This document shows, piece by piece, positions 33,016 through 44,240 of a stretch of DNA of 64,000 bases (its first letter is position 1; each line of letters begins with the position of its first letter). Origin of the DNA: Molossus alvarezi (taxonomy: Eukaryota; Chordata; Mammalia; Chiroptera; Molossidae); assembly GCA_037176705.1 (NCBI GenBank), contig CM073891.1:97585827-97649826 (forward strand). The letters are read 5' to 3'. The notes beneath the pieces are model-generated. The model made no database searches. It was not told the origin of the DNA and saw nothing but the letters and a program-made list of their open reading frames with translations. A program made the translations under genes and the position numbers.

Positions 33016-33228
33016 TTGCCTGGCTGGCGCGGCTCACTGGTTGAGTGTCGACCCATGCACCAAGAGGTCGCCAGTTCGATTCCAGGTCAGGGCACATGCC
33101 CAGGTTGTGGGCCAAACCCCCAGTGGGGGGCATGCAGGAGGCGGCCAATCGATGTTTTCTCTCATCAATGTTTCTATCTCTCTCTCCCTCTCCCTTCCTC
33201 TCTCTCTAAACATAAATAAAGAATAAAA
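33016..33228 (+). mobile_element. Ves SINE (short type)
   Basis: Head 'gcctggctggcgcggctcac', 'gaccaagaggtcgcc'-like anticodon-arm region, B box 'cagttcgattcc', 'catgcaggaggcggccaatc' and an A-rich tail. A perfect TSD, ataaatgtgatt, lies at 33002-33013 and 33229-33240. Confidence 0.92.
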
Positions 33229-33240
33229 TAAATGTGATTG

Positions 33241-34384
33241 ATTTGGTAGATAAAAATCTTTCAAAGAATAAAGCTCTTGGGGGTCAAATGAATCTGATCA
33301 TTGAGAGAAGAGGTTGAGAAGCACGAACAGCACAGCAACACCAGCCCCCCTTGGGAACTCCTGCCAACCGGAGGGCTCTGACTATGGAATATAAAAGGAC
33401 ATTGCACATCTTTTGTGTTGATGAATGAATCCTAACTTGAGGAGGATACTCAGTTCGCTAGCATATCTTAACCACATATCCTTACGCCAACCTGCTCCTC
33501 TGTTAGATTTCTATGTGATTTTGACATAGCCCTGGTGATGAGCTGTAAGAAGTACTAGGTCCGCTCCTAGCTACCGTACTGTTTATGGAAACTTGGGATT
33601 TTAGGTGGGAAGTAAAAGGATGAAATGATGTGGGAAATGGGATAGAAGATGAAGTTTGTGGAAGAGATGAAGAAAGTTAAAGGATCATCATGGCTTAGTT
33701 TTCACCCCTTGAAAATGGGGCAACGGAATTTACTTACTGAAGAGAAAAGTACTGTCCCAAGTCCGCTTCTTCCAACTCAGCCCCACAGGGATTTTACTGA
33801 AAAATGAGACTCTCTCCTAAATCTTTTCATTCTTCCTCCCCCTAGGCCCCGACTATCTCCCAGGTCATCCCTTTCTCTAGGCACTCCCAAGACAGGGAGA
33901 TCAGCTGCCCCCTTTTCATTCATGGATTCAGATTTACAGCTAAGAGCACTTTCAAGAGCCCCTGCCCGTGCTCCTGCTAAATTTCATTTGAGGAGCTTCT
34001 TCAGAGAGATGACCGGTAGAATCCAACTTTAAAGTGTGGTGTTTCTGTTGGGCAGGCCAAATGAATTCGGAATATTCTGTTTGGGGTTGAATTTATCCCA
34101 TGTTATTTTAACGGCTGTAACAAGTTGTTTTTAAATGTTTTCAATCAGCACGTCTTTATTTACTGTCCTTAACACCCAGAGGCTACTTGAAGAATGATTT
34201 AATTTTCAAAGTCTAGTAAGTAAACAAAAGTTTCCCAATAACATCTTCAGGCAAGCACCCAAAGACCTCATTTTTGCCACAGTGCCTGCTGGCTCCCCCA
34301 TAATAGTTCATTAGTACTGTGCTGAACAAATCTTGTATAATCATTTTTAAAATATATCTCCAAACACCAAGTTACTTACGAATT
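33241..34384. other. 1.1 kb without recognised repeats
   Basis: Single-copy-looking DNA with no clear repeat, exon pair or RNA gene. Confidence 0.4.
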
Positions 34385-34401
34385 TATTTTTTCTTCTTCT
34401 T

Positions 34402-34655
34402 TGTTTTGTTTTGTTTTTATCCTCACCCGAGGACATTTTTCCATTTTTTGTTCAGGTAGAGTAGGAGGGGGAGAGAGGAACAGAGAGAGAGAGAAACATC
34501 GACGTGAAGGGACACATTGAGTGGCTGCCACTCACACGACTGACCAGAGCCGGGGACAAACTGCAACCGAGGTACATGCCCTTAGCGGGAACCGAACCCG
34601 GGTCTCTCCGGACCGCAGGCCGACGCTCTAACCGCTGAGCCAAACCGGCCAGGGC
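34402..34655 (-). mobile_element. Ves SINE (hairpin type), young-looking
   Basis: 'atcctcacccgaggacattt', 'gaagggacacattgagtggc', B box 'gaaccgaacccgggtctctc' and head 'gagccaaaccggccagggc' are close to the consensus inferred from the other copies. A perfect 17-bp TSD, tattttttcttcttctt, lies at 34385-34401 and 34656-34672. Confidence 0.95.
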
Positions 34656-34704
34656 TATTTTTTCTTCTTCTTAATCACCGTGTTTAGAAAAATAACAACA
34701 GTCT

Positions 34705-34966
34705 TTTTGTTGTTGTTGTTAATCCTCACCCAAGGATACTTTTTCATTGATCTTTTCAGAGAAAGTGGAAGGAAGGGAGGGAGGGAGGGAGGGAGAGAGA
34801 GAGAGAGAGAGAAATCAATTCGAGAGAGACACATCGGTTGGTTGCCTCCCACACAGGGTTGGGGATTGAACCTGAAACCCAAGCATGTGCCCTTGATCCA
34901 AATCAAATCTGTGACCTTTCAGTCTTTGGGCTGATGCTCTAACTGCTGAGCTAAACCAGCCAGGGC
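34705..34966 (-). mobile_element. Ves SINE (hairpin type)
   Basis: (TTG)n tail, 'aatcctcacccaaggatac', expanded (GGGA)/(GA) tract at 34768-34812 and head 'gagctaaaccagccagggc'. No convincing TSD. It lies about 30 bp from the previous SINE in the same orientation. Confidence 0.88.
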
Positions 34967-35370
34967 AACAAGATAGGTTTTAAATGTATTATTATCTGAC
35001 TAGACCCTAAGCATATTAAATCAAGGCCATGTTGGGGGGTACATAAGATACTAGTTGGAAGATGGTTATTCACTGTTCTCCAGAGAGTGTGAAAATGTCC
35101 AGAAGGCACTGGTTAGATAAGCAGAGGCTGGCAGGCATGGCTTCAGCTCTGTAGGAATTTCTAAGGCTTTAAAATTAACTCCAGAATTCCATTAAATGCA
35201 ATATTCACCGATATTGGGTGTGTTCTCTAATACCTTCTTTTATCTTAATCCTCTGAGGTTCCGGAAATTTACCCACAGTGTTTCTTCCTACCTGAAAGTT
35301 GAGAAGTAGGGTTGTATTTTAATCAAACTAGGATAATTGTTATAACATGTGACTTTAAAATCTCAATGAT
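34967..35370. other. no recognised feature
   Basis: AT-rich, single-copy-looking. Confidence 0.4.
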
Positions 35371-35735
35371 TTGACCCAACAAAATGTATTGTTGTTGTCA
35401 CAGTCCAAAGTGGATTGGTAGGAGTAGAAGTGCGTGGAATGTGGTGGTCAATCCCCTAAGTAATTCAGGGACATAGACTCCTTCCAACTTAGACTCTGTG
35501 TTCCTCTAGGTACTCAGAATCCTCACCATTCAGCCAGTGGGTGGAGAAAGAGCATACTGAACACTGCACAGGAGGCTTTTTATGGGCCAAGACCTAGAAT
35601 TGGCACCCATCACTTCCATCCACATTCTAGCGGCCAAAACTCAGTCACATGGCTCCGTCTAACTTCAAGAGAGCTAGCTGTATGCCCAGCTCACAGGGAA
35701 AACAGATAGTTCCTTGAGGCAGGCCAACAGTTCTT
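35370..35735. mobile_element. unclassified old interspersed repeat, second copy
   Basis: Shares the ordered words listed for 7545-8225: 'tttttatgggcc', 'gacctagaa', 'cattctag', 'actcagtcacatggct' and 'taacttcaagag'. Uninterrupted here, so better for defining the family. Confidence 0.5.
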
Positions 35736-36405
35736 CTGCTCTTGTGTGTTATCAAAGGTGTGCAAAAAAATGTCCTGTCCTGTTTTTCAGGTCACTTAAT
35801 GCCTAGCGCTACCACAAATGTCTCGGTCAGTTTCTGGAGAAAGCCCACCTGTCAACATCAGCATCCACCTCATTACCACCACAAATCAGTGTACACTATA
35901 AATTTACTTCATTATATTTAGGACTTTCCAGAGGTTCAAGATACCTGGGCCAAGGCCTGTGCAGAGGTTCTGATCAGAAGTTGCCCGTGCACTTGCCTAT
36001 GGCCCGTCTCATCAAATGGTTCCCCCTTCTCATAGGTCCCTCAATCAATGTATTTGTCACAGTTGTCACAACTTCGTAACTGTGTGCACTCTTGCTTCCT
36101 GCTTCTCTCATTAACCAATTTACAAAGGCTATTTGATAGTGCAACCATTTTAGAGACATCCATTTGTTCTCATTTACTCATCGGCGACCATTCCCACTGA
36201 GACTTTAGCTTCCTCCAATAATGCTTGTTCATCCTCTTGTACAAAGGGGATGATGACACAGTGATGATGGTAAAGTCCTGATGTGCACTCTGCTGTCTTT
36301 CGAGTTGTGGTGGTAAGTTTTTAGTGCCCCATCCATACTTTCCTCTTATAAGCCAACCTATATATTTATTATATGGCTCACGTGATTAAGGATGCAGTTC
36401 TCATT
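35735..36405. other. no recognised feature
   Basis: No repeat recognised. Short frames only. Confidence 0.4.
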
Positions 36406-36620
36406 TGTGTACTTATTCATTCCTTTATCCATTCATTCCTTCTGAATTATTAATCGAGTATCTACTATGTGCCCGACAGTATGCTAGATGCTGGAATCAG
36501 AGCAAAGAACAATACATATAAGGTTCCTACCCTTATGGAGGTTTATGGGAGAGACATACTCTAAATAAATAAAAATGCAAAATATTAACTACAATTGTAG
36601 CATTTATAAGGGAAGCTTAT
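36405..36620 (-). mobile_element. L2 3' end
   Basis: 'tatctactatgtgcccgaca' and 'gcaaagaacaatacatataa', then 'ccttatggaggtttatggga', are the reverse complement of the L2 terminus and adjoining 3'UTR. Confidence 0.65.
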
Positions 36621-36754
36621 TTTCTTTTTTAGTACTTTAAATGACCTTGAATAACCAATAGTTCTGTTTTTTAAACCAAGGTCTGTGTTCCTTTGTAAAA
36701 ACCAGCTTCTATTCTTTAGGGTAATCATTCATTCATTTTTTTTATTTACTGATA

Positions 36755-37725
36755 ATATTCATTAATTCATTAAATATCACTGTAGAACAACTATTTACCA
36801 GGCACTATGCTAAGCTTTCCAAATACAAAAATGAAAAGACAAGATTCCTGCCTCAAGGGTCATAGTCCACTTAATACACTGGCGCGCAAACCACACAGTA
36901 CATTACGATAATTGTCATAATGGAGAAACGTGAAAAGTGCAGTGAGCGATAGGAAAGAAGGACCTAAATCTGCCTACGTAGGTCAGGGAAGACTTTGCAA
37001 AGGAGGTAGTGCTTGGATTTGAAGGGTGAATAAGCCTTTGCTAAGTAGACAAGTCAAGGAATAGTGTGTGATGGCTGGTTGATCATCAAAGACTTGTGCT
37101 TTCTCATTCCATAGTATGAAAATGTTCTGAGAAGTATCGTTACTAATTTCCAAGTCCCTATACATCTAGCCAGGTGACCAGTTCTCCTTAATGGGACATG
37201 TATCAGAAGTGATGTGCGCCATTTCTGGGTTGGGTTAAGATGTAGGTGTGCCTTTTCTTCTTTCTTTTTCCCAGCTGTTAGCTCTGGAAGTAAAGGACTG
37301 AAGCTTAGAGGATGGCACAGCTGCAAAAGAGAAGGATTCTGGGTGGAAGGCTGCTTGCGACATTGAACTATTACATGACTAAGAAATTACCTCTATTGAT
37401 ACTACATAGCTTACTTGTTACAGCAGCAAGCTCTACTTTAATTAATACAGGCAGTCCAAGCAAAATGAACAGTATGTGACCTGCTTACCAGCAAGTCTAG
37501 CACAGAGTACACACTTAATAAATGTTGGATACAGCAGTAAGAGCATTATGGGGGAGCACAAATAGTCCAGTATTGCCAGAGTAGAAAATACATTATCTGT
37601 AGGCACAAGGGGATGGTGGCTGGATAGGCATGGTGGGTCACAAAGAACCTTGAATGCCATGTTAAAGAATTTAGGTTTAATTTTTTGGAAGGAGGGAAGC
37701 CAGTGAAGAATACCGAAATGGTGAA
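36755..37725 (-). mobile_element. L2 remnants, discontinuous
   Basis: 36755-37050 shows 'tttaccaggcactatgctaa', 'cctgcctcaagggtcatagt' and 'ggtcagggaagactttgcaa'. 37600-37725 shows 'aaccttgaatgccatgttaa' and 'ggagggaagccagtgaag'. All fit antisense L2 in the correct order with unrelated or unalignable DNA between, perhaps one element with a later insertion. Confidence 0.55.
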
Positions 37726-37844
37726 GGCACGATCACTGGAATCACAGGATCTCTGAGAAACTCAACACCCAAGAGCCTGCTTTAATTTTCTTTAAATGTA
37801 AGATCCAAAGACGAAAGATAGGATTTCAGAAGCAGAAAACATCA

Positions 37845-37985
37845 TAGTCTAGTCAAACCTCATTTAACAAATGAGAAAAGTGAGGCCCAGAGAAGCTAAA
37901 CACCTTTGCCAAGGTCACCCAGCTCAAATCTGGCACAGCTGGGGACTAGAAGGCTAGTCTCTTGTTTGCCAGCCCTGTGGCACTG
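37845..37985 (-). mobile_element. MIR SINE
   Basis: 'caaatgagaaaagtgaggcc', 'cagagaagctaaacaccttt' and 'gccaaggtcacccagctc' are the reverse complement of the MIR core. Confidence 0.72.
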
Positions 37986-38840
37986 CCACCGTACCGCACT
38001 GCTTCGGAGCAGTGGAGACCAGCTGGTGTGCCTGTGTTTTCAGTCCTCTAATGAAGACATTGGGGATTTGGAGGCAGGGTGTTTTCCATGGAAGGCTGTC
38101 TTCTCTGTAATTCCTCATCTGGCTTGAGAACCACTACTTTGGAATAGGTCCATTTTTCAGCATCGGATTTCCCTGGAGGATGATTGGGAATGTGCTTAGT
38201 GACCTGTGGGGTGCCCTTGCACTTTCTGAGCTTTTGTTGGGAAGATGAGAAGAAAGTAGCAGTGGTTTGAACTCCTGGAAATGCTGCCTGGTCCCTTGGC
38301 ATCTGGGGAGTTGTTGGCTCTCTCAGTCACTGTGGTTCAGCCCTCCAGCTGATTGTCCTTTAGGGGTCAGATCAAAACATCTTCTTCAGCTAGTCTATTT
38401 AAAGGGTCAGCCCCTATAGTTGGCATTTCAATATCATTTTCTGTTCATCATTTCACTACTTCTGGTTTTCATAGATTGTTAAGCTGATTCATTATTCATT
38501 ATAGTTATTATTTTACTCCATGTGCTTTCCATGACGATATGACATACATTTTTTTTTTTTTTTTTAATAGCAAGTGGGAGCAAAGGACAACTATGTGGAA
38601 GTCAGTCTCAGGGAAACATGACATGTGGTCTAACTTAAGAAGGTCAGGATATCATTGGATTATTTTACAACCAGGGAAGCCAGAGCACAAGTTGGGGAGC
38701 AGGGGAGGTCATTTGTCCAAAAGTCTCCAACAAATCTGGGGGAAGATATAGTTCTTGATGTTTTTGGTTTAAAGTTTTATACTCACCCTGTTCCTTGTCC
38801 TTTGGTCATATCCCCTTTGCCTCCCTTGCATGTTGCTCAA
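37986..38840. other. no recognised gene
   Basis: Single-copy-looking. A T-run at 38549-38567 is followed by unclassified sequence. Confidence 0.4.
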
Positions 38841-38844
38841 TTGA

Positions 38845-38880
38845 TAGCTCAGTTGGTTAGGACGGAGTATATTAACAAAG
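38845..38880 (+). other. tRNA-like A-box relic
   Basis: 'tgatagctcagttggttagg' resembles the 5' half of a tRNA or tRNA-derived SINE head, but no matching B box follows. Confidence 0.3.
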
Positions 38881-38944
38881 ATGAGCTTGCTACCTCAGTT
38901 CCAAAGGAGTGTCTTGGTGGCACCCAGAGACAATGTTTGATCCA

Positions 38945-39140
38945 TAAAGTACTTGGGCATTGGAGTCAGAGAGATATCTGCCACTCACTCATTGTGAGAC
39001 CTCTGGCAAGTTTCTTAACCTCCCTTACCACCAGTTTTCTTTTATGTGAAATAGGAAAATACTGTAAAGTTCTGGGGTTGTTGTGGAGATTAAATAAACA
39101 AACATATGTAAAGCTCTTGTCTTCATGCTGGGCACATGGG
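38945..39140 (+). mobile_element. MIR SINE
   Basis: 'ttggagtcagagagatatct', 'acctctggcaagtttcttaa', 'tggagattaaataaac' and 'catgtaaagctctt'-like words ('atgtaaagctcttgtc') give the MIR head, core and tail. Confidence 0.72.
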
Positions 39141-39192
39141 TCTTAACGGGCTTTTCAGGCCCCTGAGAAGCTCCCATAAATAGCATTCTTTT

Positions 39193-39416
39193 CTTTTCTT
39201 TTTTTTTTTTTTAATGTTTTTATTGATTTTTTAGAGAGAGAGACGAAGGGAGAGAGAGAGAGAGAAACATTGATGTGAGAGAGAAACATCAATTGGCTGC
39301 CTCCTGCATGCCCCTTCTGGGGATCGAGCCTGCAACCCCAAGCATGTGACCTGACTAGGAATCGAACCAGGACCGCTAAGTCCATGGGATGACGCTCAAT
39401 CCACTGAGCCAGGCTA
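39193..39416 (-). mobile_element. Ves SINE, first of a three-SINE pile-up
   Basis: T-run, 'tgtttttattgattttttag', GA tract, 'tgagagagaaacatcaattg' and head 'ccactgagccaggcta'. A perfect 12-bp TSD, tagcattctttt, lies at 39181-39192 and 39417-39428. The head lacks the last few bases of the usual terminus. Confidence 0.92.
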
Positions 39417-39439
39417 TAGCATTCTTTTTTTTAAAGTTT

Positions 39440-39949
39440 ATTTATTTATTTTTGTTAATCCTCACCTGAGGATAGTTTTTTTCCATTGATCTTTATGATG
39501 TTTTTTCTTTATTGATTTTTAGAGAGAGAGGAAGGGAGAGGGAGAGAGAGATAGAAACATCGATGAGAGAACATCGATTGGCCACCTCCTGCATGCCTCC
39601 CACTAGGGATAGGGCCCACAACCTAGGCATGTGCCCCGACAAGGAATCAAACCAGCGACCTCTGGGCGCTTGAGTCGATGCTCAACCACTGAGCCACACC
39701 AGCCAGGCTACATTGATCTTTAGAGAGAGTAGAAGGGAGGAAGAGAGAGAGAGAGAGAAGAAGAAGAAGAGAGAGAGAGAGAACACATTAATGTGAGAGA
39801 GACACATTGATTGGTTGCCTTCCACATCTATCCTGACTGGGGCTGGGGATTAACCTGCAACCAGGTACATGCCCTTGACTGGGAATTGGACCCGTGACCC
39901 TTTGGTGCACAGGCTGACACTCCAACCACCAAGCCACACCAACCAGGGC
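39440..39949 (-). mobile_element. Ves SINE (hairpin type) split by another Ves
   Basis: Begins with (TTTA)n-like tail and 'taatcctcacctgaggatag', is broken after 'ccattgatcttta', and resumes at 39711 with a GA tract, 'gacacattgattggttgcct' and head 'gccacaccaaccagggc'. An (AGA)n block occurs in its GA tract. Confidence 0.88.
39496..39710 (-). mobile_element. Ves SINE nested in Ves (short type)
   Basis: 'gttttttctttattgatttt', 'atagaaacatcgatgagaga' and head 'gagccacaccagccaggc'. A perfect 12-bp TSD, cattgatcttta, lies at 39484-39495 and 39711-39722, derived from the outer SINE. Confidence 0.93.
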
Positions 39950-40800
39950 AAAAAATTCCATTTTGGGATCCAGATCAAGATGAGAAATGAGACAGAAGAG
40001 TGGATAAAGGGAGACCAGCATATTGCCTTGATTGCTGCTTACTGTGAGATAGAATGGAATACTAAATACTAAGTGAATCTCAGCTTTAGGTAGACTTATT
40101 CACCCAGGCACAAGTAACATTTGACCAGGCAGGCCTTCTCATTCTAGGGATGAGGGTTGGAGTAGGAAGGGACCCTGCCCCTCCCTGTAGGCGGGTAGGT
40201 ACTGAAGTGGAAGAAAGGAGGAACTAAACTGAGTGTGTCCTGTGTAGGCTTCACAATTCCCCAATTGGATTAAGCCCTTCCTCTAAGGAGGAGAAACAAG
40301 AAACTAGACAGCGGGCCAGAAGTGTCCAAACTCCAAGGGAAGGAAACCTCAGAAGCACTTCTCCTAATATTTCCCTTCTCTTGCCCTCCTCCTATCATCT
40401 TGTTTGTATTACTTCTCAACTGCTCTGCTCATGAAGGACACAGGTAACCAACCGTGTGCCACTGTGGGTGGCCTCAGAGTACAAAAGGGTGGGGGGACAG
40501 TGTGGCACAGGGTGGGAGAGGTTAGGTTGAGTTGTTGGTAGAGAAAGAGGGGTGGGCACCCGAATCCAGAAAGAGAAACCTAAGTTCAGAATCAGGGGTT
40601 AGGGGTCTGAAAGGAGACAGGAGGGCACTGCAGACACACAATCAGAATTCCCAGGCGTGGGGCAACCTCCAATGGCTCTGTCCCAAGGGGACAGGTGGGC
40701 GGCAGGGTTCCAGCAGCACTTGGATCTGACCTATGAGTCCTGGCACTTTGTCTGCTGGAGAGGGCTCTCAATACTAGCATTGGGTTATATGCCCAGTTTT
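39950..40800. other. no recognised gene
   Basis: Single-copy-looking, G-rich in 40470-40720. Overlapping 62-65-codon frames on both strands at 40532-40780 show no domain. Confidence 0.4.
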
Positions 40801-41125
40801 TAATCTTTAAAATATAAGCATATTTTGTGATTATAAAAATAATACATGCTCACTTTGGAAAATTCAGAAATAAGAGAAAATAAAGAAAAAAAACAAAAAC
40901 AAAAATAACCCATACTCTCACCACAAAGAAAAATTAATGTTAACTTGGACTGTCTTTTATTCAGTCTTTCTTCGATGCATATCACACAGATAAAGTGATT
41001 CTATCTATACATGTTACATTTACATGCTGACTTTTTACTTAGTAGTAGATGTATTAGAATCATTTCCCCATGTTATTAAAAGTTCTGAGTAATTAAACAT
41101 CATTTTAAATGACATTTTCCCAGGT
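40800..41125 (-). mobile_element. L1M/L1ME-type 3' region
   Basis: 'tataaaaataatacatgctc', 'actttggaaaattcagaaat', 'cattcagtctttcttcgatg'-like words and 'atttccccatgttattaaa' follow the antisense of an old L1 3' segment. Confidence 0.6.
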
Positions 41126-41209
41126 TCAAGCACATTTGGGATCAATCTCATGAATTTTCAATTTACGAAAATCCAGAGGGCCTGGAGAGATCTTCTTCTA
41201 AGTATTTAC

Positions 41210-41333
41210 CTTCTTTGGGGTTGGTGAACAGGGCGTTCACGAAGGCCAGGGCGCTCCGGGGCCTATGCATGGTAACTACTGCTCGGGACTTGATCTTCTG
41301 GAGAGTTCTCACATTTCTGACAATTGATGACAT
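41210..41333 (-). CDS. candidate first coding exon, unknown gene
   Basis: Minus strand: an ATG at 41333 opens 41 codons without a stop and ends at a strong donor, 'caaagaag|gtaaatact', at 41210/41209. An in-frame stop lies just upstream of the ATG. A second in-frame ATG at 41270 has a good context ('gttaccatgc'). The peptide (Met-Ser-Ser-Ile-Val-Arg at the start; 'SALAFVNALFTNPKE' at the end) matches no family I recognise. The segment is repeat-free and CpG-bearing (41230-41285), unlike its AT-rich flanks. It could also be a decayed exon or chance. Confidence 0.3.
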
Positions 41334-41422
41334 GAGTGATTAAAAGATGCCACCCTGCAAAATGCAGTAATTCAAAGCATGGGCCTTTCTTATGTATGAC
41401 ATCAGTGTTACATGTTGAAATG

Positions 41423-41515
41423 AACCACTGTCTTAGTTTGCTACAGCTGCCATAACAAAATACCACAGACTGGGTAGCTTAAACAAAACATTTATTTTCT
41501 CACAATGCTGTAGGC
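41423..41515 (-). mobile_element. MaLR-type LTR 3' end fragment
   Basis: 'gtcttagtttgctacagctg', 'ccataacaaaataccacaga' and 'ctgggtagcttaaac' are the reverse complement of the 3' terminus of ERVL-MaLR (MST/MLT1-like) LTRs. About 90 bp remain, next to an L1. Confidence 0.7.
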
Positions 41516-42350
41516 TGTCCTATATTTTAATTGGGTTGGCTTTTCATTATTGAGTTGTATTAGGTTTTTATATATTTTGGATATGGTTCTGGTCAAACAT
41601 ACTTTGGGCAAAGGTTTTCTCTCATTCTGTGGGTTGTCTTTTTACTTTCTTGATGGTGTTCTGTGAGTACAAAAGTTTTTAATTTTGAAGTCCAGTTTGT
41701 TTATTTTTCTTCTTTTGTCACTTCTGCTTTTGGTGACATATCTAAGAAACCACTCACAAATTCAGGTCATAAAGATTTACTCCTGTGTTTTCTCCTAGGA
41801 GTTTTATAGTTCTTACTTACATTTAGGTCTATGATCTATTTTGAATTAATTTATTTGTATGGTATGCGGTTTAGTCCAATTTATTCTGTTGAATGTGGAG
41901 ATCAAGTTGTTCCAGCACCGTTTATTGAAAATAACTATCTTTCCCTGTTGAATTGTCTTAACACCTTTGTCAAAAACAAACAAATAAACAAAAAACCAAT
42001 TGACCACAAATGTGAGGGTTTATTTGTGGATACTCAAGTCTATTCAACTGATTTATATATGTATACTTATGCCAATGTCTTCGTCCTGTAGGTTCGCTGT
42101 AGATTTAGAAATCAGAAAATGTGTGTCTTCCAGTGTTGTTTATCCTCTTCAAGAGTGTTTTGTTTATTCTGGGTTACATTTCCATATGAATTACAGAATC
42201 AGCTTGCCAATTTCTAAAAAAAAAAAAGCTGGGATAGGGATTACATTGAATTTCATTTTAATTTTCAGACTGTTCTTTGCTAGTGTATAGAAATGCAATT
42301 GGGTTTTGTATATTGATCTTGTATCCTACCGCATCTCTAAACTTGTTCTC
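41516..42350 (-). mobile_element. L1 ORF2 3' portion
   Basis: Antisense L1 words in order: 'cattctgtgggttgtctttt', 'tctaagaaaccactcac', 'tcctaggagttttatagttc', 'ttgttccagcaccgtttatt' and 'ctagtgtatagaaatgcaat'. The frame is broken throughout. Confidence 0.75.
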
Positions 42351-42384
42351 TCTTTTATGTGTAATCATGGTGCTTTACTGTTTA

Positions 42385-42565
42385 TGCTGCTCAAGGCATT
42401 GTATTAACTACTATAGAAACCACGAAGACAAACAAGATATGGTCCCTGACCTGAATAAGCTTATAGCCTAATTCAAGGTATAAGACATAAATCTATTGAG
42501 TAAATAATAGCCCATTACAGCAATGTAAAGGGAAGTGCAAAACTGTCCAGTGAACTTACAGATAA
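42385..42565 (-). mobile_element. L2 fragment
   Basis: 'caaggcattgtattaact', 'aagatatggtccctgacctg' and 'aataagcttatagcctaatt' fit the antisense L2 3'UTR. Confidence 0.5.
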
Positions 42566-42764
42566 TTAGAGCTCTAGCAAAATTCAGAAGATGGAGAGAC
42601 ATTTAAGGTTGGAGAGTGGAGGAAAATAGAATAGGAAGCATCTGAAAGCTCACTCTGTCCCTCCCTTTCTTCCTGCTTCCTCCCTTTCCTCCTTTAATCA
42701 TCTTGCTTCTTTTTCTCCCATCCCAACTTCTTTGAAAACATTAATAAAACATAACCATGATTGT

Positions 42765-43410
42765 TAGTGGCATTGTTAGACCTCCATCCTTGAGTTTGGC
42801 TAAGAAAGAATTCAGAGCCAAGGAGTGAAAGAGAACGTTTATGTAGAAAGTCACAGAGGTAGAAGAAGTGGGCCAGCTGGGCTGTGTGGACTCAGGAAAC
42901 AGGTTACAGAGGCAAAGGAAGGGCCCCTGGAGCTTAGGAGAAAGAAAGCAAAGATACTTTCCTGAAAGAAGGGATCGGAAGGCGTGGGTATGCTCTAGAG
43001 AGAGCACGCACTGGGCCCTTCATCTTAAGTTTTTTATCTGTTTTCTAGAGGAAGTCTCTGGGGATCTCAATAGAATATTTATCAGCTTTCCAGGTGTTTT
43101 TTTTTCGGGTCCTGGTCTCTACTGGTTGGTCATTAGTCATTGAATCTGGTCCTGATGTCACCTCTGGGGTTGCTTCATCTAGTTTTGCTGCTTTTAGTTC
43201 TCAGTTATCTCAAACCAGAGATAACTGAGGCCTAGATGTTATCTTTAGTTTGACCAGAACTCTGTCTCTATTGTCAACAGACCCGAGGCTTTGTTCCTAA
43301 GATTACAGCTCAGAACCTCATTGTCCTGAGGACTTAATGCCTAAGGGAGTGGATGTGCAAGGGAGAAGGAAGCTGGTGAGTCAGGGCACTGGAAGGAGCC
43401 AGTTTGAATC
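42765..43410. mobile_element. unclassified dispersed repeat, possible ERV LTR, copy 1
   Basis: The part 42830-42965 shares long ordered words with 52495-52625: 'agtcacagaggtagaagaag', 'ctcaggaaacaggttacaga' and 'cctggagcttaggagaaag'. So it is a dispersed element. The length, an internal inverted repeat around 43200-43230 ('cagttatctcaaacc' / 'gagataactga') and absence of coding sequence would fit an LTR, but I cannot name it. Confidence 0.45.
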
Positions 43411-43489
43411 AGCTATCCGTCTCGGTTTCCCCATTCCATTTGCCAAGGAATTTTCCTAACTTCTTACTATTCTGCCTCATGTTTAGTTA

Positions 43490-43690
43490 TCCTCATTTCT
43501 CACACCTGGCTGACCATCAGACTCTCTGGACAAGCCTATTAAAAATATAGATCCCTGGGTTTCACCCCAGAACGATTGTATCATATTCTCAGAGGCTGGG
43601 GCACGGACAAGGGCATTAAACTTTTTATTAGGTGATTCTGATTTTCAGCTATGTTTGGGATTCTCTGAGGATTATAATAATGGTATCCAA
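43490..43690 (+). mobile_element. MER5-like hAT DNA transposon remnant
   Basis: 'gaccatcagactctctggac', 'tagatccctgggtttcaccc' and 'ttaggtgattctgattttca' match MER5A-type words in order, with a longer middle. Confidence 0.6.
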
Positions 43691-44035
43691 ATGTGGACGG
43701 ATCTCTAGCTTCATTCCACTGCACTTCTGACTGTGTCAAGAATGCTCACAGATCCAGGAGGTCTGAGTAGGAGAGTGTGTGTGAATCTGTGTAACAACTC
43801 CTCCACTAGTGAAAAACATCTCAAAGTGCATACGTTACTAAGAGGGCTGAATAGTGTCATCTGTGTTTATGGGACTGGCTTAGCCCTATAAACAAATTTT
43901 ATTTTCAGTGTTTTTGAATCCTAAGAATCTCAAAAGATCTCTCTGCTCTGGAAGATCTTCAGAATCACTGGTGGGACATATAGACACTATCCAGATTTTA
44001 TAAATTATAGCCGCTTGCCATATTTGCTTAAGATT
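43690..44035. other. no recognised feature
   Basis: Single-copy-looking DNA. Confidence 0.4.
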
Positions 44036-44240
44036 TCTTTAAAAATAGGTAAAATGTTTTAGTTACAAAAGAAGGCCCTCCATCCCATCTCTACCCAGAG
44101 GTAACCAATCTCTTAAAGATGGTGGGAATCCTTCTCACATGTTTTTATATTTTTACTACGCAATATATATGTTTTGGGTGTTTAAAGATGTATATAGTGT
44201 ACATATTTGTCTGAAACTTATTTTTTAAACATCATTTTAA

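Noticed and set aside
38655..39146. 163-codon plus frame
   Set aside because: It passes through a MIR and unassigned DNA and shows no domain; length alone is not convincing.
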